A stretch of DNA of 52,867 nt from Rhodothermales bacterium (GCA_022825385.1 JAJDWX010000048.1:1-52867), one strand, 5' to 3'; shown: positions 17,613-27,001, counted from the first letter of the stretch. Notes: generated from the letters alone by a model not told the origin. Numbers and translations: made by a program.

Positions 17613-20195
17613 TTACCCCCTCAACACCACCTCCTCCGCAGGCGACCGCATGTTGTATGTATTGCTCATGACGCGCCCGTATGCCCCGGCGGTAGCGATC
17701 AGCATGACGTCCCCTTCCCGGGTGGTCGGCAGGCGGCGTCCGTATCCCAGCACGTCCCCCGTTTCGCAGATCGGCCCCACCACGTCGGCGGTGATTGTCG
17801 AGGGTTCGTCCAGCTGGGAGAGGTTCACGATTTCGTGCCAGGCTCCGTAGAGGGCCGGGCGGATGAGCGAGTTCATTCCGGTTTCGACGCCTACGTAGCC
17901 CGTCGCGCCTTTCCATTTGGTTTGCGTAACCCGCGCCAGCAGCACCCCTGCGCGGGCCACAAGAAAGCGCCCCGGCTCCATCCAGAGTTCCAGGTCGGGA
18001 TGCGCCTCTTTGAAGGCGTCCAGCGTTTCCGCAATGTCGATCATGTCCGGCTCCGGCGCATTCCGCCGCTCCGAAACAGGCAGTCCCCCGCCCACGTCCA
18101 GGATGCGTACGTCCGGAAAACGATCCCGCAGCGAGGCCAGGAAAACGGCTGTTTCCGCCCAGGTATCCGGGGCCACGATGCCGCTGCCCACATGGGCGTG
18201 AAACCCGACGATCCGCACGTCCGCCGCGGAGGCAAGCTCGGCCAGGCGTTCCAGTTCCGCCGCCGCCACGCCGAACTTGCTTTGCGACCCGGCTGTCTGG
18301 ACGTATTTGTGATGTCCCCGGCCTTGCCCCGGGTCCATGCGCACGAGGAGTTCCCGTCCGCGAAACACATCGGGCCACGCCTCCAGCGGATAGATGTTGT
18401 CCAGCGTAACGTACGCGCCCAGATCGTATCCCTCGACGTATTCTTCCCTCGGAGCGAAATTCGGGGTGAACAGGATGCGTTGCCGGTCGATGTCCGGGAA
18501 GAGGTCGATCAGGAACCGTATTTCGTCCGGCGATACGCACTCGAACCCGATGCCCCCGTCATGAAAAAGGCGCAGGATGTCCGGGTGCCCGTTCGCCTTT
18601 ACGGAATAGAATATGCGGTCCAGCGCGCCTATCGAAAGGACCCGCGCCAACGATTCCCGCAGCGTGTTTTCGTCGTATACGTAGACCGGGCTTGTTTCGG
18701 ACGCGATGGCCAGCAGGTCCTCCCGGCGGTCTTGCCACCAGGCGGCGCGGCTGGGCGGCTCTTCGCCCGACTTTTCCATCAATTCTCGCCAGTCGGGGCC
18801 GATCAGGGCGTCCGGCGCCCGTTTCCCGAAGAACTGCGCATGCAATTTGCGGGTGAGGCGGGCGGCCTGCTCTTCGTCCACCACGAAACTGAAATTCAGG
18901 TCGCCCGCCGCCTGGGACACCTGGTGCACCTGCTGTTCATGAAACACTTCGAACGCGGGTCCCATTTCGTGGAGAATCGACCGGATGTTGCGTCCGATGA
19001 GACTGACGATGGCGCAAGGACCGATCTGCCGGGCGTTGCAATAAGCATTCAGTGCTTCGAGCAGCGCGTCGATGCGGCCCGCTTCGAGGGCATTGGCGCT
19101 CTGGTCCAGCGAGACCGTTACGTTCGTTTCGGAGGTGGCCACGAGGTCGATGGAAAGACCGTGCTCCCTGAACGTAGCGAACACGTCGGCGAGGAACCCG
19201 ACTTCTTGCCACATCCCCGTCGATTCCATGGAGATCAGCGTGACGGCGGCCTTCGTGGCGATCGCCTTGATTTGCGCCCCGACATCGGAAATATCATTGG
19301 AAATAACCGTTCCCGGCAGGTCGGGGGCGCTGGTGCATTTGATGTGAATGGGAATGCGCCGCCGCCAAGCCGGTTCGATGGAGCGGGGATGCAGCACCTT
19401 GGCCCCCATGGTCGCCAGTTCCTGCGCTTCGGCGTAGTCCAGTTGGCGGAGGAGGCGGGCCGAGGGAATGTCGCGCGGATTCGCGGTGAACATGCCCGGC
19501 ACGTCCGTCCATATTTCGATGCGCTCGGCGCCCAGCGCGGCGCCGAGGCAGGATGCGGAGGTGTCGGAACCGCCTCGTCCCAGCAGCGCCGTTTCTCCGG
19601 CCTTGTTCGAAACGATAAAGCCTTGCGTAAGGACGAGGTCGCCGCCGAGGTGGGCCAAATCTTCCTGCAACTTCGTATCCGGGTCGAACAGGCAGGCGAC
19701 CGACAGGTATTGCCGCCGCTCCGGGAGCAAGCGGTTTTCGTCTGCCCGCAGCATGTCGCGGGCGTCCCGCCAGACGGCCTCAAGGCCCCGGGACGAGAGG
19801 AAGGCCGCGCCCAGTTTCGTGGACATGAGTTCGCCCAGCGCGAGGACCCGGGCATGGAGCCGCGGCCCGGCTTCGCGCGTGAGCGAGGCCCCAAGGGCAA
19901 GGCGCTTCAACTCGGCGAAGTCCTCTTCAAGCAGGGCCGTTCCGTCTATGTCCAGATCGGCGGCGATTTCGAGATGGCGCGCCCGAATCGTCTGGAGAGT
20001 CTCATCGTACTTTTCTCCGACCGCATCCTCCAGCAACCGTTCGAGCAGGTTGGAAATTTCGCTCAGGGCGGAGCAGACCACGACGGGCGCGAAGCCGTCG
20101 TCGATGCGCGCCCGGACGATGCGTTCGATGATATTCCAGCGGGCGCGGCTCGAAACGCTCGTGCCGCCGAACTTGAGAATGACCCAGCGGGACAT
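17613..20195 (-). CDS. bifunctional aspartate kinase / diaminopimelate decarboxylase
   Basis: 860-residue fusion of the first and last enzymes of lysine synthesis. Residues about 1-295 are aspartate kinase (KFGGTS at 8-13, GRGGSDTSA, TDVPGMFTANPR). About 310-470 are ACT-type regulatory repeats. About 490-860 are the PLP-dependent decarboxylase, with the PLP lysine in FYSVKANGHPD (about 535) and HVGSGI. Similar fusions are known from Xanthomonadaceae. One chain lets the kinase sense lysine through ACT while the decarboxylase makes it. Part of its 3' end is duplicated at 14167-14288. Confidence 0.95.
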   Translation of the reverse strand: MSRWVILKFGGTSVSSRARWNIIERIVRARIDDGFAPVVVCSALSEISNLLERLLEDAVGEKYDETLQTIRARHLEIAADLDIDGTALLEEDFAELKRLALGASLTREAGPRLHARVLALGELMSTKLGAAFLSSRGLEAVWRDARDMLRADENRLLPERRQYLSVACLFDPDTKLQEDLAHLGGDLVLTQGFIVSNKAGETALLGRGGSDTSASCLGAALGAERIEIWTDVPGMFTANPRDIPSARLLRQLDYAEAQELATMGAKVLHPRSIEPAWRRRIPIHIKCTSAPDLPGTVISNDISDVGAQIKAIATKAAVTLISMESTGMWQEVGFLADVFATFREHGLSIDLVATSETNVTVSLDQSANALEAGRIDALLEALNAYCNARQIGPCAIVSLIGRNIRSILHEMGPAFEVFHEQQVHQVSQAAGDLNFSFVVDEEQAARLTRKLHAQFFGKRAPDALIGPDWRELMEKSGEEPPSRAAWWQDRREDLLAIASETSPVYVYDENTLRESLARVLSIGALDRIFYSVKANGHPDILRLFHDGGIGFECVSPDEIRFLIDLFPDIDRQRILFTPNFAPREEYVEGYDLGAYVTLDNIYPLEAWPDVFRGRELLVRMDPGQGRGHHKYVQTAGSQSKFGVAAAELERLAELASAADVRIVGFHAHVGSGIVAPDTWAETAVFLASLRDRFPDVRILDVGGGLPVSERRNAPEPDMIDIAETLDAFKEAHPDLELWMEPGRFLVARAGVLLARVTQTKWKGATGYVGVETGMNSLIRPALYGAWHEIVNLSQLDEPSTITADVVGPICETGDVLGYGRRLPTTREGDVMLIATAGAYGRVMSNTYNMRSPAEEVVLRG

Positions 20196-20354
20196 GGTAC
20201 AGGGTTGGAGGATGAATCGGGATGCCCTCCAACGTTGGGATGCGCCGTAGAGGTTCCTTGCCTGGCGGGGGGCGGGGATGCATAGCGTCCGTCGCCGCCG
20301 GGCCTGAATCGGGACCGACCCAAAATCGGCTCGTCGCGCCGGAATGTCGCCGGC

Positions 20355-21236
20355 TCAGGCTTGCGCCAACCCGTTTTCAACAAGATACGCGAAACTTTGC
20401 GCGGCGGCCTCGAAGATGTCCGTCTCGCAATCGTCCATTTCCACGATCATCCATTCCGTGTGTCCGCGTCCCGCCGCTGCAATGGCGGGAAAATCCTGCA
20501 GGCCGCTTCCCGCCGCCACCATGGGACCTTCGGTCGAGAGCGTCTCCGCATCCTTGATGTGCAACAAGGGAGCGCGGGCGCCCCAGTCCCCCACCACTTT
20601 CGCCGGGTCGAGTCCCGCCACGTTGGCCCAGTACGTATCTATTTCGAAGAAAATGCCAGGCTCGACGAGGGGCATGATTTCATAGTACGGAAGCGCGCCG
20701 TCCGCATTTGGCTCGAATTCCCACCAGTGATTATGCAGCCCGAATTGCAGGCCATTCGCCTGGCAGAAAGCGTAGGCCTCGTTGTAGACGTCGGCCAGTT
20801 CCCTGATGCCGTCCATCGTCTGGTAGCGTTCGTCCTCGGGCCATCCATGCCACACCATGCGGTCGCAGTCGTAGGCCTCGGCGGCTTCCAGCATGGCAGC
20901 CCGGTGCGCTCCTTCGGGAATCTCTGCATGCACCGAGAACACGCTGAGCCCCGCATCCTTGAGGAGATTGCTCGCCTGCGTCAGGGTCATGCCCTCTGGC
21001 CAGAACGCTGTTTCCACGGCGGTATACCCCATTTCGGCGACGCGGGCGAGCGCGGCGGCGGCATCCGCCTCGATGGCGTCCCGAACCGTGTACAACTGGA
21101 ATCCGATCCTGGGAAGCGGCGGTTCGGGCAGGGCGGGTTCCACTTGCGGCTCGGAAGTTTCCCGGCAGCCGCCCACCACGGCGCCGGCGGCGGCTACGCC
21201 CAGCGTTTTCAGGAAAGTTCGGCGCGTATTCCCCAT
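20355..21236 (-). CDS. sugar phosphate isomerase/epimerase-type TIM barrel, Tat lipoprotein
   Basis: 293 residues from the ATG at 21236. The signal MGNTRRTFLKTLGVAAAG plus the lipobox GGC combines twin-arginine and lipoprotein features, so it is probably folded before Tat export and then lipid-anchored. The body is an AP-endonuclease-2-like TIM barrel (IGFQLYTVRDAI; metal ligands expected around HNHWWEFEP and FEIDTYW). Such proteins act on sugars or inositols, but the substrate is unknown. The frame is open further upstream only because it runs into the MITE-like element. Confidence 0.85.
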   Translation of the reverse strand: MGNTRRTFLKTLGVAAAGAVVGGCRETSEPQVEPALPEPPLPRIGFQLYTVRDAIEADAAAALARVAEMGYTAVETAFWPEGMTLTQASNLLKDAGLSVFSVHAEIPEGAHRAAMLEAAEAYDCDRMVWHGWPEDERYQTMDGIRELADVYNEAYAFCQANGLQFGLHNHWWEFEPNADGALPYYEIMPLVEPGIFFEIDTYWANVAGLDPAKVVGDWGARAPLLHIKDAETLSTEGPMVAAGSGLQDFPAIAAAGRGHTEWMIVEMDDCETDIFEAAAQSFAYLVENGLAQA

Positions 21237-21288
21237 GGATTTTTCCGTTCTGGTCGATAATACGTCGGCGTGTTTCGGACATCCTCTC

Positions 21289-21549
21289 TTAAGGATACTC
21301 TGATTAAGTCCACGAAGCTCAGAGGCTGCGAGGGGTGCGCTGGCAAGGAATGACGAAGCAGCATGGCAGGCCCCATGTAATGAGGAATGACACAGCCAGC
21401 GTGCCCATCGCAGCCTCCCGAAGGGCGCGTCACGTCCGCACCGCACTGAATCTACATATTTTCTGCTGATTTCAACAATGCAAGCATGACGGCCTGCACC
21501 GGCAAACGTGACGCGCTGAGCGAAGTGGTTTTGATCAGAGTATCCTTAA
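21289..21549. mobile_element. MITE-like element, complete copy (261 bp)
   Basis: The terminal inverted repeats start TTAAGGATACTCTGAT (21289 on) and end ATCAGAGTATCCTTAA (to 21549), extending with mismatches to about 31 bases. Taking AGGATAC...GTATCCT as the ends leaves TA on both sides, as in Tc1/mariner/IS630-type insertions. Inside are two further inverted pairs: 21325-21344 with 21395-21414 (17 of 20) and 21425-21435 with 21506-21516 (11 of 11). The whole folds as a three-arm structure. No protein-coding frame is supported. Related copies are at 1-141 and 3240-3280. Confidence 0.8.
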
Positions 21550-21693
21550 ATAAACGAAAAAACCGGCTGCATTGACAATGAAATGCCCCGTTTTCGGGCG
21601 CTAATTCGGGCAAACCTTAATTTTTTAAGTCCAGATTTTCGCGCCTTACTTTTTTAGGTTGTGATTTTTGGAGAGGGATTTTCGGCGCTTTCC
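21550..21693. other. AT-rich intergenic spacer
   Basis: Between the MITE-like element and the HIRAN remnant. It contains several T runs and a short GCCCCG/CGGGCGC pairing, but I see no gene and no clear promoter. Confidence 0.4.
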
Positions 21694-21790
21694 CTACCCC
21701 GCCGCCTCGACCAATGGAAGGAAATCTTCGTCCGCCATCGGTTCGTGCTCGCCGAGATTGCCGCGCAGTTCGATGAGGCAGCCTGCGGGC
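21694..21790 (-). pseudogene. 3' remnant of a HIRAN-domain gene
   Basis: On the minus strand this encodes LIELRGNLGEHEPMADEDF plus LPLVEAAG and a stop. This is almost identical to the C-terminus of the HIRAN protein encoded at 24250-25005, with matching DNA. Everything upstream of these about 28 codons is gone. The remnant and the intact gene lie in opposite orientation on either side of rarA and the HipA-like gene. Confidence 0.85.
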
Positions 21791-21861
21791 CGTAAATGGA
21801 AAAAATCGCAAAAATCCTTGACTTGAACATATATTATTGGACGTTAATCAACGCTTTTCCC

Positions 21862-23232
21862 ATGCCCGATTTGTTCAAGGAAGCCGCCGACCGGTATATT
21901 TCGCGGAATGCGCCGCTGGCGGATCGCATGCGTCCTCGTACGCTGGACGAATTCGTCGGGCAGGAACACATCCTCGGGCCGGGCAGGCTTCTGCGCCGGG
22001 CCATCCAGGCGGATCGCATTACGTCCGTAATCTTCTACGGCCCGCCGGGCAGCGGCAAAACCACCCTCGCCCGCATTGTTGCAAACACCACCAAAGCGCA
22101 TTTTACGTCGCTCAATGCGGTGCTGTCCGGGGTCAAGGACATCCGCGAGGCGATCAGAGACGCAAGAACCCGGCTGGAGCAGCATCAGCGGCGGACCATC
22201 CTGTTCATTGACGAGGTGCACCGGTTCAACAAGTCGCAGCAGGATGCGCTCCTGCCGCATGTCGAGAACGGGACGGTGGTGCTGATCGGGGCTACGACGG
22301 AGAATCCGTATTTCGAAGTGAACAAGGCGCTCGTGAGCCGGTCCCGCATTTTCGAATTGCGGACGCTCGACGAACCGGCGCTGCGGCAGATCGCGGTCTA
22401 TGCGCTCGAAGATAAGGAGCGGGGGTACGGGAGCTACGACGTACAGATCGCCCCAGAGGCGCTGGATCATTTGATCGACACGGCGAACGGCGACGCGCGT
22501 TCGGCGCTGAATGCGCTGGAACTGGCCGTGGAGACAACCGCTCCGGACGAGGCGGGCGCCATTCGGATCGATCTGGCAGTGGCGGAAGAAAGCATCCAGC
22601 GGCGCGCCGTCCTGTACGACAAGGAAGGGGACGTGCACTACGACACGATCAGCGCGTTCATCAAGAGCCTTCGCGGGTCCGATCCCGACGCGGCCCTGTA
22701 CTGGATGGCGAAAATGCTGTACGCCGGAGAGGACCCCCGTTTCATCATTCGCCGCATGTTCATCTTCGCGGCGGAGGACATCGGCCTGGCGGATCCCCGC
22801 GCGCTTCAGATCGCGTCGGCTACGGCGCACGGATTCGACTATGTGGGCATGCCCGAAGGGCAGTTCATGCTATCCGAGTGCTGCCTGTATCTGGCCACGG
22901 CGCCCAAAAGCAACTCCACCATGTCGTATTTCAGCGCGCTTTCCCATGTCCGGCAGGAGCGGTCCGACGACGTGCCGAATCATCTCAAGGACGCCAGTCG
23001 GGACAAGGAAGGATTTGGCCACGGGAAGGGCTACAAGTACCCCCATGCATTCCATGAACACTATGTGCCCCAGCAATATTTGCCCGACGAAATGCGGGGC
23101 ACGTACTTTTACGAACCCGGCGAAATAGGCTACGAGGCGGAGGTGGTTCGCCGCATGGAGGCATTTCGCCGCCGCGACGCCGAAGAAGAATTCGACCGCC
23201 GCGTCCGAAAATACGCGGAAGGGGAGGAATAG
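21862..23232 (+). CDS. rarA: replication-associated recombination protein RarA (MgsA)
   Basis: 456-residue AAA+ clamp-loader-like ATPase acting at stalled forks and on single-stranded DNA ends. The ATG at 21862 gives the family N-terminus (MPDLF...[19 protein letters not shown]). Walker A is GPPGSGKT (60-67) and Walker B is [10 protein letters not shown]. The C-terminal tetramerisation domain is present ([28 protein letters not shown]). It is a core gene between two accessory pieces. Confidence 0.95.
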   Translation: MPDLFKEAADRYISRNAPLADRMRPRTLDEFVGQEHILGPGRLLRRAIQADRITSVIFYGPPGSGKTTLARIVANTTKAHFTSLNAVLSGVKDIREAIRDARTRLEQHQRRTILFIDEVHRFNKSQQDALLPHVENGTVVLIGATTENPYFEVNKALVSRSRIFELRTLDEPALRQIAVYALEDKERGYGSYDVQIAPEALDHLIDTANGDARSALNALELAVETTAPDEAGAIRIDLAVAEESIQRRAVLYDKEGDVHYDTISAFIKSLRGSDPDAALYWMAKMLYAGEDPRFIIRRMFIFAAEDIGLADPRALQIASATAHGFDYVGMPEGQFMLSECCLYLATAPKSNSTMSYFSALSHVRQERSDDVPNHLKDASRDKEGFGHGKGYKYPHAFHEHYVPQQYLPDEMRGTYFYEPGEIGYEAEVVRRMEAFRRRDAEEEFDRRVRKYAEGEE

Positions 23233-23308
23233 GGCCCCGCGGATTTGCAGGAACGTTTACAAGGGGTTGCGGATATGGATAGCCTTCCGACCATGAAATA
23301 GTTACGCC

Positions 23309-24253
23309 ATGTCTGAATTTTATCCCATCGTTACCGTAGAGCCGGAATGGGTGCTGGGAGGCGAGGACATGGGCAGCAAGGAAAAGTTCTGGTACCGCGA
23401 TACCGCAGGGCGTAACAAGAATTGCCTGTTCAAATACTCAAGAAGGGATACGGGCGAGCATTGGGCTGAAAAGATCGCCGCAGAAGTAGCGGCATGCCTT
23501 GGGACATTGCATGCCAAGGTGGAATTGGCTGAATTTATGGGAGAGCAAGGGTCCGCAACGGAATCTTTCGCTGATGGCTTGGGCGTACTGGCGCATGGAT
23601 CGGCGACGGAATCCTTCGATCATGATGACTGTGTCTTGATTCATGGCAATGAATTATTGGCCATTCTGATATCCGATTATAATCCCGGAAAAAAATTTCG
23701 CCAGTCGGCCCATACGCTTGACAATATCCTGGCGGCATTGGATTGCGTATTCACAAACAGCAAGGATGCCGTACGAGCGATACGGCTCTTGGCAGAGTAC
23801 CTGGTGTTGGATGCGGTGATCGGCAATACGGATCGCCATCACGAAAACTGGGGCTTGCAACTACGCAAACAAGGCGAGAAAGATGGGTACATATCTCTGG
23901 CGCCCTCCTTCGATCATGCGTCTTCTCTGGGTCGAGAACTCAGAAGCGAGCGGCGTGATCGGCTGATGGCTGAAGATCGCGTAGGACGCTATGCGGAAAA
24001 GGGTCATGGCGGAATCTACTGGTCCCCGGACGAACGACGCGGCCCCAGTCCGCTTGAGCTGGTGCGAAGAGCCGCCAGCACGTATCTGGACCTTTTCCGA
24101 CCGGCGCTGGCGAAACTGAACAGGCTGGATGAGGGTTCATTACGCAACATAATCGACCGCGTACCTTCCGACTGGATGTCTCCATCGGCCCGGAAGTTCG
24201 CATTGGCGTTGATGTGTTATAACCTGGAACAATTAAGACGACTTGAACCATGA
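23309..24253 (+). CDS. HipA-like kinase-domain protein
   Basis: 314-residue protein with the HipA C-terminal kinase motifs: GNTDRHHENW (about 172-181, catalytic Asp and Asn) and PSFDHASSLG (about 199-208, metal-binding Asp). HipA proteins are Ser/Thr kinases that inactivate tRNA synthetases or other targets. The usual HipA N-terminal domain and a HipB antitoxin are absent. Instead the stop overlaps the start of a HIRAN gene by ATGA. Residues 81-96 and 97-112 form a 16-residue tandem duplication, each beginning GSATESF. Whether this is a toxin, regulator or defence kinase is unknown. Confidence 0.78.
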   Translation: MSEFYPIVTVEPEWVLGGEDMGSKEKFWYRDTAGRNKNCLFKYSRRDTGEHWAEKIAAEVAACLGTLHAKVELAEFMGEQGSATESFADGLGVLAHGSATESFDHDDCVLIHGNELLAILISDYNPGKKFRQSAHTLDNILAALDCVFTNSKDAVRAIRLLAEYLVLDAVIGNTDRHHENWGLQLRKQGEKDGYISLAPSFDHASSLGRELRSERRDRLMAEDRVGRYAEKGHGGIYWSPDERRGPSPLELVRRAASTYLDLFRPALAKLNRLDEGSLRNIIDRVPSDWMSPSARKFALALMCYNLEQLRRLEP

Positions 24254-25005
24254 ACGAAAGGACCCTCTTTCTTGCCTGGCAGGACAAGGGCCGTCAATGG
24301 TTTCCGATCGGTCGGCTGGATGTGGGCCGCAACCTGTCGGGGTACCGTTTTCGTTATACCGGCGGCGCCCTGCGAGCGCAGAAGGAAGCCTATTTCCGCA
24401 CCCTTCCGGAATTTCCAAAGATGGAGAAGGAGTATTTCTCGCCAGAATTGTTTTACCTGTTTCAAAACCGGGTTATGAAGCCAAACCGTCCGGATTTTCG
24501 CGAACACGTCAAGCGCTTGGGGCTTTCTGGGGATACCAACCCTGATCCTTTTCAGATTTTGTCGGTTAGCGGTGGTCAGCGAGCCACGGATTTTTACGAG
24601 GTTTTTCCGAAAATCGAGACGAATGCCGCTGGCGATTTTACCACCCGTTTTTTTCTTCACGGCTGGCGGTACGCCAATGAAGCCGCCCAAAACCGCCTTG
24701 CCCAATTGGAGGCCGGGGAAGAACTGTACGTGGCTCTGGAACTGAACAATCCGGTGACCAGGGTGGCCGTGCAGCTCCAGACAACAGATTATCACATGAT
24801 TGGTTGGGCTCCGCGCTATCTTGTGTCGGACCTTGCGAAGTCAATCGCTGGTTCGCCCGGCGAGTATGAGGCGAAGGTTGTTCGGCTTAATCCTCCGCCA
24901 GCCCCCATGAAGCAGCGGGTGCTCATCGAACTGCGCGGCAATCTCGGCGAACACGAACCAATGATCGGCGAAGATTTCCTTCCGCTGGTCGAGGCGGCGG
25001 GGTAG
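24250..25005 (+). CDS. HIRAN-domain protein paired with HipA-like kinase
   Basis: 251 residues. The C-terminal half (about 140-230: FFLHGWRYANEAAQNRL, LELNNPVTRVAVQL, YHMIGWAPRYLVSDL) fits a HIRAN domain, known to bind 3' DNA ends in HLTF/Rad5-type proteins. The N-terminal half (about 1-60, FLAWQDKGRQWFPIGRL) recalls the N-terminal domain of HipA proteins. HipA function may therefore be split across two chains. Translational coupling by ATGA supports a complex. A second decayed copy of this gene's end is at 21694-21790. Confidence 0.75.
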   Translation: MNERTLFLAWQDKGRQWFPIGRLDVGRNLSGYRFRYTGGALRAQKEAYFRTLPEFPKMEKEYFSPELFYLFQNRVMKPNRPDFREHVKRLGLSGDTNPDPFQILSVSGGQRATDFYEVFPKIETNAAGDFTTRFFLHGWRYANEAAQNRLAQLEAGEELYVALELNNPVTRVAVQLQTTDYHMIGWAPRYLVSDLAKSIAGSPGEYEAKVVRLNPPPAPMKQRVLIELRGNLGEHEPMIGEDFLPLVEAAG

Positions 25006-25103
25006 GCAGGTCAAGCCTCTTAAATCTAACCCCTTTCTGATGGGCTGGCATAGCGGACTTTCATTACTGTACTACAACACACGGAGAAAAGCACGAAGTC
25101 AAC

Positions 25104-26909
25104 ATGGCAACGTTTGATAGCACCAAGGCGTCGCTAAGCGACCTACTGCGTGAGATTAAGAAAGGTAAAATCCAATTGCCCGACTTCCAGCGAGGCTGGA
25201 TATGGGATGATGATCATATCCGCGACCTCCTTGTCAGCATTGCTCAGTCGTTCCCGATCGGTGCGGTCATGCTTCTGGAAGCTGGTGGAGAGATTCGGTT
25301 TGAAACCCGACCCGTCGAGGGGTTGGAAAACGAGGTGTCCAAGAGTCAGCTACCTGAGCAATTGATTCTTGATGGGCAGCAGCGTCTCACGACCCTGACC
25401 CAGGCCATTTCGCTCGACGGACCCGTTCGCACAAGGACTGCGAAGGGAAAGGAGATTAAGCGCTACTACTACTTCAACATCAGAGGAGCAATAGACTCAC
25501 CTGAAGCGTTGGAAGAAGCCGTGGTTGCGGTGGATGAGAACCGGCAGTTACGTACGAACTTTGGGCGCGATGTGGAATTGGATTTGTCGACGACGGAATT
25601 GGAATGTCGTCAACTCTACTTTCCGTGCAGCCAAATCATGGAATCGGACGACTGGGAGAATACGCTGTTCCAGTGTTCGCCAGATGAGTATCCTGTTTAC
25701 ATGGAGTTTCGCAAAAAAGTACTCAATCCTTTCCGGACCTACCATCTACCCGTCATCCAGCTGAAGAAGGAGACTACGAAGGAAGCAGTGTGCCTGGTTT
25801 TCGAGAAGGTGAACACCGGTGGGGTGTCGCTGACCGTTTTTGAACTGGTGACAGCAAGCTTCGCTGCGGACGGATACAATCTACGAGATGATTGGTTCGG
25901 GCCACGGCAGCGAAAAATCGAGTCGCGCAGGGAACGATTGGAGGAGCACGGGCTCCTCAAAGAGATTAAGGCAACCGAGTTTCTTCAAGGAATCACTTTA
26001 CTACATACGCACGAACTCAGAAAGGCAGACGTGGTAGACGGCAAAACCGGGAAGCGGGTACGACCGGTCAGCGCAAAGCGAGCCGATATCCTGAGGTTGC
26101 CACTCGAAGCTTGGCACCAATGGGCCAACGATTTAGAGAATGGGTTTCGCAATGTCGCACGGTTCTTGCGGCAGGAGTGCTTCTACCACCGGCGTGAATT
26201 GCCGTATAGCACCCAGCTCGTACCACTCGCGGCGGTGCTCACACGTCTGGGTGATCGATGGCGCGAGCCTCTCATCTATGACAAGTTAGCCCGCTGGTTC
26301 TGGTCTGGAGTATTGGGAGAACTCTACGGTGGCGCCGTTGAGACCCGCGTGGCCAACGACTATGAGGAACTACTTGGCTGGTTCGAGGACGACGCTGCCG
26401 TACCCCGGACAGTCCGTGATGCAAACTTCCAACCAGAGCGTTTCGACACACTTCGGTCACGTCTAAGTGCGGCTTATAAGGGCATCAATATTCTGGTGCT
26501 GCGAGAGGGTGCCAAGGACTGGTTTTGGAAGGCTGGTATCCAGGAGTTGGATGCCGACGAGGTCACGTTGGATATCCACCACATTTTTCCACGTAACTGG
26601 TGTAAGAAGGAAGGTATTGATCAAGGGCGTTATGACAGCATCCTTAACAAGACACAGATATCCTACAAGGCCAATCGTAAGATCGGCGGCGACGCACCTT
26701 CCAAGTATCTGCCAAGGATCCAAGCGGAGAAGCATGTACAGTTAGACAACATCGCCATGGATCAGTTGCTCGATAGCCACGCTCTCTCACCAGAGTTGCT
26801 GCGGAAAGATGCGTTTGATGAATTTCTCGAGGATCGCCGTCATCGATTGAGCCGATTGGTCGAAAGAGCGATGGGCAAGCCAGTCGTGTATTTCACAGGC
26901 TTGGCCTAA
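25104..26909 (+). CDS. GmrSD-like DUF262/DUF1524 nuclease
   Basis: 601-residue single-chain protein of the GmrSD/BrxU type. The N-terminal DUF262 domain has IQLPDFQRGWIWDDDHI (about 23-39) and the nucleotide-cleaving DGQQR motif (about 90-94). The C-terminal DUF1524 domain has the HNH-like site DIHHIFPRNW (about 490-500) followed by a conserved Asn (LNKTQISYKAN). Such enzymes cut phage DNA carrying modified bases, powered by NTP hydrolysis. No partner gene is adjacent. It closes island 2. Confidence 0.88.
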   Translation: MATFDSTKASLSDLLREIKKGKIQLPDFQRGWIWDDDHIRDLLVSIAQSFPIGAVMLLEAGGEIRFETRPVEGLENEVSKSQLPEQLILDGQQRLTTLTQAISLDGPVRTRTAKGKEIKRYYYFNIRGAIDSPEALEEAVVAVDENRQLRTNFGRDVELDLSTTELECRQLYFPCSQIMESDDWENTLFQCSPDEYPVYMEFRKKVLNPFRTYHLPVIQLKKETTKEAVCLVFEKVNTGGVSLTVFELVTASFAADGYNLRDDWFGPRQRKIESRRERLEEHGLLKEIKATEFLQGITLLHTHELRKADVVDGKTGKRVRPVSAKRADILRLPLEAWHQWANDLENGFRNVARFLRQECFYHRRELPYSTQLVPLAAVLTRLGDRWREPLIYDKLARWFWSGVLGELYGGAVETRVANDYEELLGWFEDDAAVPRTVRDANFQPERFDTLRSRLSAAYKGINILVLREGAKDWFWKAGIQELDADEVTLDIHHIFPRNWCKKEGIDQGRYDSILNKTQISYKANRKIGGDAPSKYLPRIQAEKHVQLDNIAMDQLLDSHALSPELLRKDAFDEFLEDRRHRLSRLVERAMGKPVVYFTGLA

Positions 26910-26984
26910 AAAACGGATGAACCAGAGGTGATCGTCGAGAACGCAGTTGTCAGGGCTCCCGTCTGAAGGGTCATGCGCCTGAGC

Positions 26985-27001
26985 AGGTGCTCAAAGCACC
27001 T
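26985..27001. terminator. short hairpin between the nuclease and TRAP genes
   Basis: AGGTGCT and AGCACCT with a three-base loop, in the 212-bp gap between convergent transcription units. No T run follows on either strand, so it is at most a weak terminator. Confidence 0.3.

Noticed and set aside
17835-20285. 816-codon open frame antisense to lysC-lysA
   Set aside because: High GC in the third codon positions of the real gene leaves the opposite strand open. The translation has no domain, and similar long antisense frames occur over other genes here (for example 1191-3095 and 4151-6022).
21810-21845. TTGACTTGAAC...TATTATTGG as a rarA promoter
   Set aside because: The box spacing fits neither sigma-70 nor the Bacteroidota -33/-7 pattern.
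21796-21861. upstream start for rarA at 21796
   Set aside because: It adds 22 residues (MEKIAKILDLNIYYW...) not expected in RarA, while MPDLF at 21862 matches the family start.
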